From an uncultured Candidatus Melainabacteria bacterium (lineage in GTDB: Bacteria; Cyanobacteriota; Vampirovibrionia; Gastranaerophilales; Gastranaerophilaceae): a stretch of DNA of 9,726 bases. The position numbers were made by a program, and so were the translations under genes. The DNA lies in NCBI GenBank assembly GCA_934747325.1, contig CAKVGW010000058.1:1-9726 (forward strand), read 5' to 3'. The stretch's first letter is position 1; each line of letters begins with the position of its first letter. The notes beneath the pieces were generated by a model. The model saw only the letters and a program-made list of their open reading frames with translations, searched no databases and was not told the DNA's origin. This document shows positions 1 through 6,049 of this stretch, piece by piece.

Positions 1-476
1 AGGTCATCCTCTATAGTGTGGTTACAGGTTGGGCTTTATTTACAAGGCTACGCACGCAGACAAATGGTCGGATGACAGAGGTGAGTCTACAAGTTTGAAT
101 TAGCATTACAGGTCATCCTCTATAGTGTGGTTACAGGTTGGGCTTTATTTACAAGGCTACGCACGCAGACAAATGGTCGGATGACATTGCTTAGGCTACA
201 AGTTTGAATTAGTACTACAGGTCATCCTCTATAGTGTGGTTACAGGTTGGGCGTTATTTACAAGGCTACGCACGTAGATATTTGGTCGGATGACAGAGGT
301 GAGTCTACAAGTTTGAATTAGTACTACAGGTCATCCTCTATAGTGTGGTTACAAGTTGGGCGTTATTTACAAGGCTACGTACGTAGATATTTGGTCGGAT
401 GACAGAAGTGAGTCTACAAGTTTGAATTCGTACTACAAGTCATCCTCTGTCGTGTGACTACAGGTTGGGCGTTATT
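1..476. repeat. 109-bp tandem repeat array, about 4.3 copies, non-coding
   Basis: Units begin at 1, 110, 219 and 328. A diverged partial unit begins at 437 and loses similarity near 476. The period is exactly 109 bp every time. The unit is not a multiple of three and no long reading frame crosses the array, so it is not coding. Each full unit has a perfect 7-bp inverted repeat, GTCATCC near its start and GGATGAC about 60 bp later (3-9 and 70-76 in unit 1). The motif TACARG also occurs four times per unit. Variation is mosaic: units 1 and 2 are identical over their first 76 bases, units 3 and 4 share other variants (GGGCGTTATT, GTAGATATTTGG), and unit 2 carries a unique ten-base block at 186-195. 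In unit 4 the loop contains the perfect palindrome CTACGTACGTAG. There are no spacers, so it is not CRISPR. The array may extend left of the window. Function unknown. Confidence 0.95.
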
Positions 477-510
477 GTGAGGTGCGATTAGCACCGAAAC
501 AATCCAGCCT
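462..510 (+). repeat. Extended hairpin; degenerate CATTGCGAGG-type palindromic repeat
   Basis: The sequence folds as AGGTTGG (462-468) with CCAGCCT (504-510), ATTGT (474-478) with ACAAT (499-503), and GGTGC (481-485) with GCACC (491-495), closed by the loop GATTA. One pair in the outer stem is T.G on this strand but would be C.A on the other, which favours the + strand as the folded form. The core resembles the palindromic intergenic repeat seen in many bacteria (CATTGCGAGG ... GAAGCAATCC), recognised from memory. It lies where the last 109-bp unit breaks off and 34 bp beyond the ribD stop, so it could also act as a ribD 3' hairpin, though the fold is weaker in that direction. Confidence 0.7.
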
Positions 511-543
511 ATTAATAATCATTTTCCTTCTATAAAAAAGACG

Positions 544-1551
544 CTATTGAATTTTTGCTTTAATTAAAATATCAACACCAATTTTTTCTACATGATAAAT
601 GTTTAAATTTTTGGCGTCACATATTTTATCTATTTTTTCACCATTAAAACAGCTTTTTCCGCCATTATCGTTTAAAATTTTGGGCGCAATAAATTGATAA
701 ATCTCGTCAATTAAACCATCTTTTAACATAGAGCCGGCAAGCGTTCCGCCACATTCTACAAACACAGTGTAAACACCTTTTTTGTAAAGTTCTTTTAACA
801 CAGCTTCGATATCTAATTTTCCATTGTTCAAAGGTGTATTATTTTTTGTAGCAAGATAAATTTCACCTTGTTTAAAAATTTGCGCATTTTTATCAATTCT
901 TTCATCTTTATCCAAAATACACTTGAACTTATGTTCCATTGTCGGATTATCAGCAATAACTGTGTTTGAGCTTGTCATAATGCAGTCAAACTTTTTGCGC
1001 ATTTCATAAACTTTTTTACGGGCGTCAGAGGAAGTTATCCATTTAGAATCACCATTATGTGTTGAAATTTTACCATCCATTGTTGTTGCTGTTTTCAAAA
1101 CAACATAAGGCATTTTTTGTGTCATATTTTTGATAAAAACTCTATTTAAAAATGTTGCTTCGTCTTCTAAAACATAGTCAACTTCAATTCCTGCGCTTTT
1201 TAACTTTGTTATTCCATCAACTTTGGGATTAACATCTTTCATTCCAATAACAACTCTTTTGATTTTTCTCTCAATAACTAAATCTACACAAGGCGGAGTC
1301 TTGCCATAGTGCGAACATGGCTCTAAATTTACATACAAAGTTCCGCCTTCTGCTTCATTATTTTTGAGTTTTAATAAAGCGTCACGTTCTGCGTGATTTT
1401 GACCGTATTTTTTGTGGTAACCTTTTGATACTATATTCCCTGATTTATCGAGTACGACACAACCAACCATCGGATTAGGTGCAACTTTGCCAAAACCTTT
1501 TTTTGCAAGCGCAAAACACATACGCATATATTTTTCGTCAAGATTTTTCAT
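544..1551 (-). CDS. ribD: Bifunctional riboflavin biosynthesis protein RibD
   Basis: Cytosolic enzyme for the second and third steps of riboflavin synthesis: zinc-dependent deamination of the GTP-derived pyrimidine, then NADPH-dependent reduction of the ribose side chain. The 335-aa protein has both domains. The deaminase (about 1-145) shows the H53-A-E55 motif and the zinc cysteines C79 and C88 in PCSHYGKTPPC. The reductase (about 147-335) begins with KTATTMDGKIS and includes the DNPT and VECGGTLAGSML segments. It is somewhat shorter than typical RibD, mainly in the reductase domain and around residues 107-115. The start is ATG at 1551; no good Shine-Dalgarno is seen, but TATACT lies 7 bases upstream of the ATG, so a very short leader is possible. 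No other rib genes are in the window. It is divergent from the 1694 gene, and the 109-bp repeat array lies downstream. Confidence 0.95.
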   Translation of the reverse strand: MKNLDEKYMRMCFALAKKGFGKVAPNPMVGCVVLDKSGNIVSKGYHKKYGQNHAERDALLKLKNNEAEGGTLYVNLEPCSHYGKTPPCVDLVIERKIKRVVIGMKDVNPKVDGITKLKSAGIEVDYVLEDEATFLNRVFIKNMTQKMPYVVLKTATTMDGKISTHNGDSKWITSSDARKKVYEMRKKFDCIMTSSNTVIADNPTMEHKFKCILDKDERIDKNAQIFKQGEIYLATKNNTPLNNGKLDIEAVLKELYKKGVYTVFVECGGTLAGSMLKDGLIDEIYQFIAPKILNDNGGKSCFNGEKIDKICDAKNLNIYHVEKIGVDILIKAKIQ

Positions 1552-1649
1552 AGCCTAAGTATAGCGCAAAATTAGCTTGCGAAAAAGATTTGAAGAATAT
1601 AAAATGAAGTTAAAATAATAAAAAATATTTTAGTAAATACCCATCCCAA

Positions 1650-1669
1650 CCTTCCCTAACAAGGGAAGG
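1650..1669. repeat. Pyrimidine/purine hairpin upstream of the P-loop gene
   Basis: CCTTCCCT (1650-1657) and AGGGAAGG (1662-1669) form a perfect 8-bp stem with the four-base loop AACA. No T-run follows, so it does not look like an intrinsic terminator. It sits 24 bp before the start of the 1694 gene, in its probable leader. Similar C/T-rich versus A/G-rich hairpins occur at 2388-2406 and 7428-7478, suggesting a small family of intergenic stem-loops. Effect unknown; it might act on mRNA stability or translation. Confidence 0.6.
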
Positions 1670-1693
1670 AGTCAGATAAAAAATGAGGTTAAA

Positions 1694-2374
1694 ATGTCCG
1701 AAAGATTTGTAGAAGTTTATGCAGGAGCTTATGCGAGCGGAAAATCCGAAACAGCGTTAAATAGAGCAAGACAATTTGCTATTGCCCAGAAACCGATTAC
1801 TCTTGTTGATTTAGATTCTGTTGAGCCTGCTTATACACTGCGCCCTATTGCGAAGGAGCTTGTAGCAATGGGGATAAATGTTATAACTCAGCCTGACAAT
1901 TTCGGTTTAGGCGAGGCGGCGAGTTATGTAACATCCGCACAAATTAATTGCTTAAATAATGAAGGCGATATTATAATAGATGTTGGCTATGGTGCAGGCG
2001 GTTTGGACATTTTGGATATTATAAATAATATTGGTGAAGAAAAAAAACTTAAGATTTATCTTGTTGTAAATACGGCAAAATTTGAAACTTCTACTGTTGA
2101 AAATATTATTGAGTATGTAACTTTTTCGGAGGGTTTAGAAAAACGACCTTGGAAAAAGTTTACGGGTGTAATTTCTAACACACATTTTGGTGATGAAACA
2201 ACAAAAGAGGATATAATAAACGGTTATAACAAACTGAAAAAAGCTTGTGAAATAATTAATTTGCCGATTGTTGCAATAGGTGTGGATGAAAAACTTGCAC
2301 TTGATTTTGATACAAAATATGACAATGTGGATGTTTGGATATACAAACGCATGATGCCAAAGGCGTTTTGGTAA
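1694..2374 (+). CDS. P-loop nucleotide-binding protein (SIMIBI/CobQ-MinD-like)
   Basis: A 226-aa soluble protein with a clear Walker A motif, GAYASGKS at residues 11-18, directly after the first strand. It is followed by a strand ending in VDLDSVEP (38-45) and a Walker B-like GDIIIDVGYGAGG (91-103). The order P-loop, aspartate-bearing second strand, then hydrophobic strand ending in Asp resembles the CobQ/CobB/MinD/ParA-like branch of P-loop NTPases. The deviant-Walker lysine of MinD/ParA is not evident, so partitioning activity should not be assumed. The substrate is unknown. The start is ATG at 1694 with GAGG at 1685-1688, five bases upstream. It stands alone, divergent from ribD. A hairpin precedes it and another follows its stop. 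Fold assignment is fairly secure, role is not. Confidence 0.85.
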   Translation: MSERFVEVYAGAYASGKSETALNRARQFAIAQKPITLVDLDSVEPAYTLRPIAKELVAMGINVITQPDNFGLGEAASYVTSAQINCLNNEGDIIIDVGYGAGGLDILDIINNIGEEKKLKIYLVVNTAKFETSTVENIIEYVTFSEGLEKRPWKKFTGVISNTHFGDETTKEDIINGYNKLKKACEIINLPIVAIGVDEKLALDFDTKYDNVDVWIYKRMMPKAFW

Positions 2375-2380
2375 AAAGTT

Positions 2381-2406
2381 AATAACACCCTCTCCCCAAA
2401 AGAGGG
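2381..2406 (+). terminator. Hairpin after the P-loop gene
   Basis: CCCTCT (2388-2393) pairs with AGAGGG (2401-2406) across a seven-base loop, starting 14 bp after the stop codon. There is no T-tract, so termination is only a guess from position. The leading AATAACACCCTCTC (2381-2394) is nearly repeated at 7428-7441, again just after a stop codon on the + strand, which supports a recurrent 3'-end element. Confidence 0.45.
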
Positions 2407-2413
2407 AACTAAA

Positions 2414-2511
2414 GTCGTTCATTTGATATAATTAGTATGCGTAAAATAAACGCAAATTACTCCCTCCATCGGGGTCATTACTGTCCATGATAATTTTTAA
2501 AAATGAACGAC
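2414..2511. repeat. 98-bp segment with 11-bp terminal inverted repeats
   Basis: GTCGTTCATTT (2414-2424) and AAATGAACGAC (2501-2511) are perfect inverted repeats bounding a non-coding segment. Size and ends resemble a miniature inverted-repeat element, but there is no clear target duplication (the flanks share only AA) and no second copy in the window. A chance or structural inverted repeat cannot be excluded. Confidence 0.5.
2479..2503 (+). repeat. Left copy of an inverted 25-26 base motif
   Basis: TACTGTCCATGATAATTTT begins here and runs into an A-tract. The same motif with one C-to-T change occurs on the opposite strand at 2775-2750. The two face each other and bound a 297-bp block. The TATGATAAT core also resembles a -10 element, so these could be paired promoter-like sequences instead of element ends. 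Confidence 0.55.
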
Positions 2512-2516
2512 AATCG

Positions 2517-2563
2517 CGCGCCGCGAACGTGCAGCGATTAGCTGCGATAGTGAGCGTGAGAGT
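2517..2563. repeat. 47-bp dispersed palindromic repeat, copy A
   Basis: It matches 6050-6096 at 43 of 47 positions. The core is the hairpin GCAGC-GATTA-GCTGC, flanked by the short direct repeats GCGAACGT and GTGAGCGT. It lies between convergent genes. Being far more GC-rich than its surroundings, it looks like a REP-type intergenic element. The loop GATTA is also that of the hairpin at 481-495. Confidence 0.85.
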
Positions 2564-2627
2564 GCAAGCTCTGCTTGCTACATCCATTTAATTTAACGCT
2601 CGTAAGAGCGTAGGAAGCGGTAGCGTA

Positions 2628-2688
2628 TTTTCTCTTTCTTTTCCTTCTTTTCTTTCTCTTTTTATTCGCAACAAAAGAGAAAGAAAAG
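2628..2688 (+). repeat. Homopyrimidine mirror repeat plus matching purine arm
   Basis: A 36-base pure pyrimidine tract (2628-2663) contains a perfect mirror repeat: TTTTCTCTTTCTTTTC (2628-2643), centre CTT, then its exact reversal (2647-2662). After a ten-base loop comes AAAAGAGAAAGAAAAG (2673-2688), the exact reverse complement of the second arm. The second arm and the purine arm therefore make a 16-bp Watson-Crick stem, and the first arm is parallel and base-for-base complementary in the Hoogsteen sense to the same purine arm. Whether the triplex forms, and whether the region is transcribed, cannot be seen. A simple hairpin terminator between the convergent genes is the plain alternative. 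Confidence 0.85.
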
Positions 2689-2749
2689 GACATTTTAAAG
2701 AACTTTTATTACAAAATAATTTAAGACTAATTATATTGATTTAATCAAA

Positions 2750-2775
2750 TTTTTTTAAAATTATCATAGACAGTA
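2750..2775 (-). repeat. Right copy of the inverted 25-26 base motif
   Basis: On the - strand this reads TACTGTCTATGATAATTTT followed by seven A's, matching the + strand at 2479-2503 with one change in the first 19 bases. It lies just beyond the permease 3' palindrome. Confidence 0.55.
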
Positions 2776-2783
2776 GTACAATT

Positions 2784-2811
2784 GGGGTAGGGAAATTAAT
2801 TTCCCTACCCC
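2784..2811 (-). terminator. 28-bp perfect palindrome at the permease 3' end
   Basis: The bases read identically on both strands: arms of GGGGTAGGG and CCCTACCCC around an AAATTAATTT centre. The stop codon TAG of the upstream permease (2805-2807 on the - strand) lies inside its first arm, so the hairpin forms directly on the end of the coding sequence. No long T-run follows on the - strand, so it may act more as an mRNA 3' stabiliser than as a classical intrinsic terminator. Confidence 0.55.
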
Positions 2812-3611
2812 TTAACTGCTCCGTCCATCGGGTTGTTGATTAGATATTTTTTGCCAATTAAAAATATAGCAATTACAGGAATTGAGCAAATACAAGAGCA
2901 TGCCATCAATTCGCCCCACATTGTGATTTCTCTAAAAGAGCCTTTAAAAATAGTCAGTCCGACTGTTAAAGTTCGCATACTTTCGGTATTGGTTACAATC
3001 AGTGGCCACATAAAACTGTTCCAAGTAGTTACGAATGTAAAAATGCTTAAAGTCGCGATTGCCGGCATGGCGCAAGGTAAAGCGATTTTGTAGAAGGTTT
3101 GCCAAACATTGCAACCATCTAACTTAGAAGCTTCTTCCAAGTCTTTTGCAAAGCTTGTAAAATATTCCTTCATCATATAAACACCAAAACCGCCAAAAAT
3201 CGCAGGTACAATCATGGCTTGATAAGTATTAATCCATCCGAGTTTGCTCATTATATAAAAAAGCGGAACGATGTTTACCTGTGGTGGTACCATCATAGTT
3301 AGAATAAATATAAAAAACAATGCGTCACTGCCTTTGAATTTTAACCTCGCAAATCCATAACCGGCAAGTGCTGAAATTAAAACTTGTCCTAGTGTTGCAA
3401 AACCTGCGACAATCAAGCTGTTTAAAAAATATTTAACAACAGGGATAGATGCAAAAACATTCTTGTATGCAATAAACGATAAATTTATATTTTTGTAATC
3501 GGTAAAAATATTTTCATTTCCGCTCAAAGATATTAAAAACATAAGCGCAAACGGTACAAACATTGATAGCGCGAGAATTATTAAAACCGAGTACAAACAA
3601 ATTTTCTTCAT
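2805..3611 (-). CDS. Carbohydrate ABC transporter permease, MalG/UgpE type
   Basis: Inner-membrane permease subunit of a binding-protein-dependent sugar (or glycerol-3-phosphate) importer. The 268-aa protein has about six hydrophobic segments (roughly 4-30, 62-86, 97-119, 131-146, 180-206, 232-254). It carries the EAA loop that docks the ATPase, EEASKLDG (159-166) with LP at 178-179, and ends in the family-typical GAVKG. I chose ATG at 3611 because translation further upstream only re-reads the end of the glycosylase gene in another frame and lacks family features. The ribosome site is weak; TTG at 3626, preceded by GAG, is a possible alternative adding five residues. It is last in a unit with the glycosylase (19-bp gap). 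No ATPase, binding protein or MalF-like partner is in the window, so the substrate is unknown. Confidence 0.9.
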   Translation of the reverse strand: MKKICLYSVLIILALSMFVPFALMFLISLSGNENIFTDYKNINLSFIAYKNVFASIPVVKYFLNSLIVAGFATLGQVLISALAGYGFARLKFKGSDALFFIFILTMMVPPQVNIVPLFYIMSKLGWINTYQAMIVPAIFGGFGVYMMKEYFTSFAKDLEEASKLDGCNVWQTFYKIALPCAMPAIATLSIFTFVTTWNSFMWPLIVTNTESMRTLTVGLTIFKGSFREITMWGELMACSCICSIPVIAIFLIGKKYLINNPMDGAVKG

Positions 3612-3630
3612 AAACCAATTGTACAATAAT

Positions 3631-4218
3631 TTACTCAAGTTTATCAAATTCGCGTTTAATTTCCTGAATATCTTGCCACATAAGCCATTTTGGGCTTCCT
3701 TTTGTGCGCGCATCATTTCTAAGTAAATATGAAGGGTGAAAAATGGGCATGAGTTTTGCACCATGAACTTTTTCATCCCCATCAAACCATTTGCCTCTAA
3801 TCCTTGTAATTCCTCCCACATTACCTAAAATAGATTGCACTGCAACATTTCCGCAGAGTAAAATTATTTTGGGTTGAATAATATCAATCTGTGCTTTCAA
3901 ATATTCCCAACAAGCCTCTTTTTCTTCAGGTAAAGGATTGCGGTTATCAGGCGGACGGCATTTGATTGTATTGCAAATATAAACATCGCGCTTACGCGAC
4001 AAACCGACCGACTCAAAAATTCTGTCTAAAAGTTGTCCCGCTTTTCCGACAAAAGGTTTCCCCTGCTTATCTTCATTAAATCCTGGAGCTTCGCCTATAA
4101 GCATAAGTTTTGGATTAGGCACACCGTCTTCAAAGACAACATTAGTACGAGTTTCGCCCAAAGAACATTTGTGGCATGCCAAACATTTTTGTTTGATTGT
4201 TGCAAGTTCATCGTACAC
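3631..4218 (-). CDS. Uracil-DNA glycosylase, family 4 (Fe-S, UdgA type)
   Basis: DNA repair enzyme that removes uracil from DNA, starting base-excision repair. With GTG at 4218 as start it is 195 aa. The [4Fe-4S] ligands are C15, C18, C87 and C103, in the family pattern CxxC ... CRPPDNRNP ... EAC. The first active-site motif is GEAPG (42-46), the second HPSYLLR (161-167). The start is decided by AGGAG (4225-4229), six bases before this GTG. A TTG at 4233 would add five residues, but it would place the ribosome site inside the gene. Extra C12 precedes the CxxC pair. The gene follows the acyl-CoA synthetase stop by 28 bp and precedes the permease by 19 bp, so co-transcription is likely although the functions are unrelated. 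Confidence 0.95.
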   Translation of the reverse strand: MYDELATIKQKCLACHKCSLGETRTNVVFEDGVPNPKLMLIGEAPGFNEDKQGKPFVGKAGQLLDRIFESVGLSRKRDVYICNTIKCRPPDNRNPLPEEKEACWEYLKAQIDIIQPKIILLCGNVAVQSILGNVGGITRIRGKWFDGDEKVHGAKLMPIFHPSYLLRNDARTKGSPKWLMWQDIQEIKREFDKLE

Positions 4219-4246
4219 TTTTTTCTCCTGCAAAACTTATTTCAAA

Positions 4247-5920
4247 TCAGGCTTGTATCAACTCTTTAACCTTATTTCTCTGAACTGTTGCTTTCTTAGT
4301 TCTTGGTAAGGCTTGTTTAAGAACATTGATATTTATCGGACGTTTGTATGGCGTTAAACGTTGAGAAAGGCGTTTAACTTCGTCCTTCATCATCTTGTCT
4401 AAAGTCGCATCGTCATATTTTGCCTTAAGTTCTTCTGTCGGAACAACAACTGCTGCGATATCTTCAGTACCGTCTTTTGCGCCGCCTTCACGAGAAACTC
4501 CAAACACACAAACTTCTGCAAACAAATCGCTTTTTTCTAAAACTGACTCGACTTCTTCAGGGAAAACTTTTTTACCGCCTGATAGTACAATCATATTTTT
4601 TAAACGACCTGTAATATAAACTCTACCTTGGTCATCAATTCTCGCTTTGTCGCCTGTGTGGAACCAACCGTCTTCATCAATTGCTTGAGCTGTAAGCTCG
4701 GGTTGGTTGTGGTAACCTTTCATTACGGATGGTCCTCGAAGAAGCAATTCGCCGGATTCTTTTTCAATTTTTGCTTCATAGCTTGGCAATGGTTTTCCAA
4801 CGGAACGCAAATCTCTATGACGTTCTACATTCACAGTTACAATCGGACTTGTTTCAGTTAAGCCGTAAACTTCATAAACTTGAATACCAACTCTTTGGAA
4901 GAATTTTGCAACACTTACGTCAAGTGGTGCGCCACCTGACATGCAACCTTTGAAAGCTCCACCAAAGCAATTATGTATTTTTCTGAACATAATTTTTTTC
5001 ATCCAAATGAAAGGAACGAATTTTGCGAAATGATAAAGAATTGGAAACATTCTTTGAGAAAATTTAGAAGTGTTTTTCATTTCTGCTTCTAAACCTGTTT
5101 TAAGCAATTTTAAAAATGCAGGAACAACAATCATGAAATTGATTTTTCTATCGCGCATAATATTTAAAATATCTTTTGGTTTTAAATTGTGTGTGTAATA
5201 AACAGAAAAACCAAGGTTCAAGAAGGTTGTGAACCCTACTGTCATTTCGAATAAATGGTTCATCGGAAGAATTGATAAAATTCTAACATCTCCATGTGGT
5301 AAAATCTTATCAAAAGTAACTTTCAAACCGTTCAACTGTGCCAACATATTTCCAAAAGTTGTTTCAACACCTTTTGGTTTGCCGGTTGTTCCAGAAGTAT
5401 AAATAATGAAAACAGTTGACTTGCTTGAACGATGACGCCATTTGCATGTGTAGTTATTTGGAATTGTGTAAATACTTTGCAAATCGTCGTTTACTGGGTG
5501 TTCATCCATTACGATAATGTGTTTTAAAGACGGAATCATTTTTTGCAGTTCTAAAGCTTTATCGATATAAGATTGTGAAACAAGCATTACTGAAGGTAAG
5601 CAGTCTGAAAGGATTGATTGAAGTTCATACTTTGTTAATTTGATATCCAAAGGAACTGTGATTAGACCTGAAATTACAGACGCAAAAACGCAAGCACCGT
5701 ATTCTGGTTTTGATTCTGAAAGAATAGCAAGTTTTTCGCCTTTTTGAAGCCCTAAATCGTTCATAAGATAAGCAGCAAGCCTACGCGACATCAAGCCTAA
5801 ACCGTCATAAGTAAGCTCTTTCCAACCAAATTGAGTTTTCATACCTAAAGCAATTTTGCGTGAATAATGGTTTGTTCTATCTTCTAATAACGACAATACG
5901 TTGCTTTCACGTTCTTTCAT
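4247..5920 (-). CDS. AMP-dependent acyl-CoA synthetase (FadD/long-chain type)
   Basis: ANL-superfamily ligase expected to activate a fatty or other carboxylic acid as acyl-AMP and then the CoA (or carrier) thioester. The 557-aa protein has the P-loop TSGTTGKPKG (175-184), the adenine-site motif YGLTETSP (352-359), the ATP-ribose motif HTGD (421-424), and the hinge GRLKNMIVLSGGKKVFPEE (438-456). The mobile C-terminal domain ends LPRTKKATVQRNKV, where most relatives have LPxTxxxKxxR: the A10 catalytic lysine position is Thr545. The start is ATG at 5920 with a strong AGGAGG (5926-5931) five bases upstream. It is first in a three-gene - strand unit. The substrate cannot be read from the sequence; acyl-ACP synthetase is an alternative. 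Confidence 0.92.
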   Translation of the reverse strand: MKERESNVLSLLEDRTNHYSRKIALGMKTQFGWKELTYDGLGLMSRRLAAYLMNDLGLQKGEKLAILSESKPEYGACVFASVISGLITVPLDIKLTKYELQSILSDCLPSVMLVSQSYIDKALELQKMIPSLKHIIVMDEHPVNDDLQSIYTIPNNYTCKWRHRSSKSTVFIIYTSGTTGKPKGVETTFGNMLAQLNGLKVTFDKILPHGDVRILSILPMNHLFEMTVGFTTFLNLGFSVYYTHNLKPKDILNIMRDRKINFMIVVPAFLKLLKTGLEAEMKNTSKFSQRMFPILYHFAKFVPFIWMKKIMFRKIHNCFGGAFKGCMSGGAPLDVSVAKFFQRVGIQVYEVYGLTETSPIVTVNVERHRDLRSVGKPLPSYEAKIEKESGELLLRGPSVMKGYHNQPELTAQAIDEDGWFHTGDKARIDDQGRVYITGRLKNMIVLSGGKKVFPEEVESVLEKSDLFAEVCVFGVSREGGAKDGTEDIAAVVVPTEELKAKYDDATLDKMMKDEVKRLSQRLTPYKRPININVLKQALPRTKKATVQRNKVKELIQA

Positions 5921-5956
5921 ACATCCCTCCTGACCATTAGCCTTATAGATACAAGT

Positions 5957-5962
5957 ATTATA
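5957..5962 (-). promoter_or_regulatory. -10 element of the acyl-CoA synthetase unit
   Basis: On the - strand this is a consensus TATAAT, about 37 bases before the ATG at 5920, giving a leader of roughly 30 bases. No good -35 hexamer lies at 16-18 bp. An imperfect palindrome (CCAA at 5963 to TTGG at 5981) occupies the spacer and might bind a regulator. Confidence 0.6.
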
Positions 5963-6049
5963 CCAAATTATATAAAATTGGTGTATATGTCTTAATAAAA
6001 TTTAACTTATTCGCTTTGCTCATAAATCTTATATTATTCGAACGCCATC

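Larger units (their letters stand above)
2375..2804. other. Gene-free composite repeat region
   Basis: This 430-bp stretch has no supportable gene. From left to right it holds the 2388-2406 hairpin, a 98-bp segment with 11-bp terminal inverted repeats (2414-2511), a 47-bp dispersed repeat (2517-2563), two small hairpins (GCAAGC/GCTTGC at 2564-2578 and CGCTC/GAGCG at 2598-2611), the pyrimidine mirror repeat and purine arm (2628-2688), and a 28-bp palindrome (2784-2811) reaching into the permease stop codon. Inverted copies of a 25-26 base motif (2479-2503 and 2750-2775) bracket most of it. It looks like layered insertion of small palindromic elements between the ends of two convergent genes, a common place for them. 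Confidence 0.8.

Noticed and set aside
1..476. CRISPR array
   Set aside because: Units are 109 bp, contiguous and without unique spacers; no cas genes.
1..510. Integron attC array
   Set aside because: GTTGGGC in each unit fits the GTTRRRY core, but no properly oriented RYYYAAC partner, cassette genes or integrase are present.
1577..1603. Sigma-70 promoter for the P-loop gene (TTGCGA ... TATAAA)
   Set aside because: The spacer is only 15 bp and the region is very AT-rich, so such matches are expected by chance.
2135..2422. 95-aa frame on the - strand
   Set aside because: It lies mostly antisense to the P-loop gene, is rich in aromatic residues and cysteine, and has no ribosome site or family features.
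3612..3821. Extended N-terminus for the ABC permease (338 aa)
   Set aside because: The extra 70 residues re-read the end of the glycosylase gene in another frame. The permease family starts at the first hydrophobic helix, which follows ATG 3611.
4219..4233. TTG start for uracil-DNA glycosylase
   Set aside because: AGGAG at 4225-4229 lies downstream of this TTG and is correctly spaced for GTG at 4218.
2833..4953. Several + strand frames of 74-86 aa opposite the permease, glycosylase and ligase genes
   Set aside because: They are antisense to well-supported genes, with no ribosome sites and no recognisable domains.
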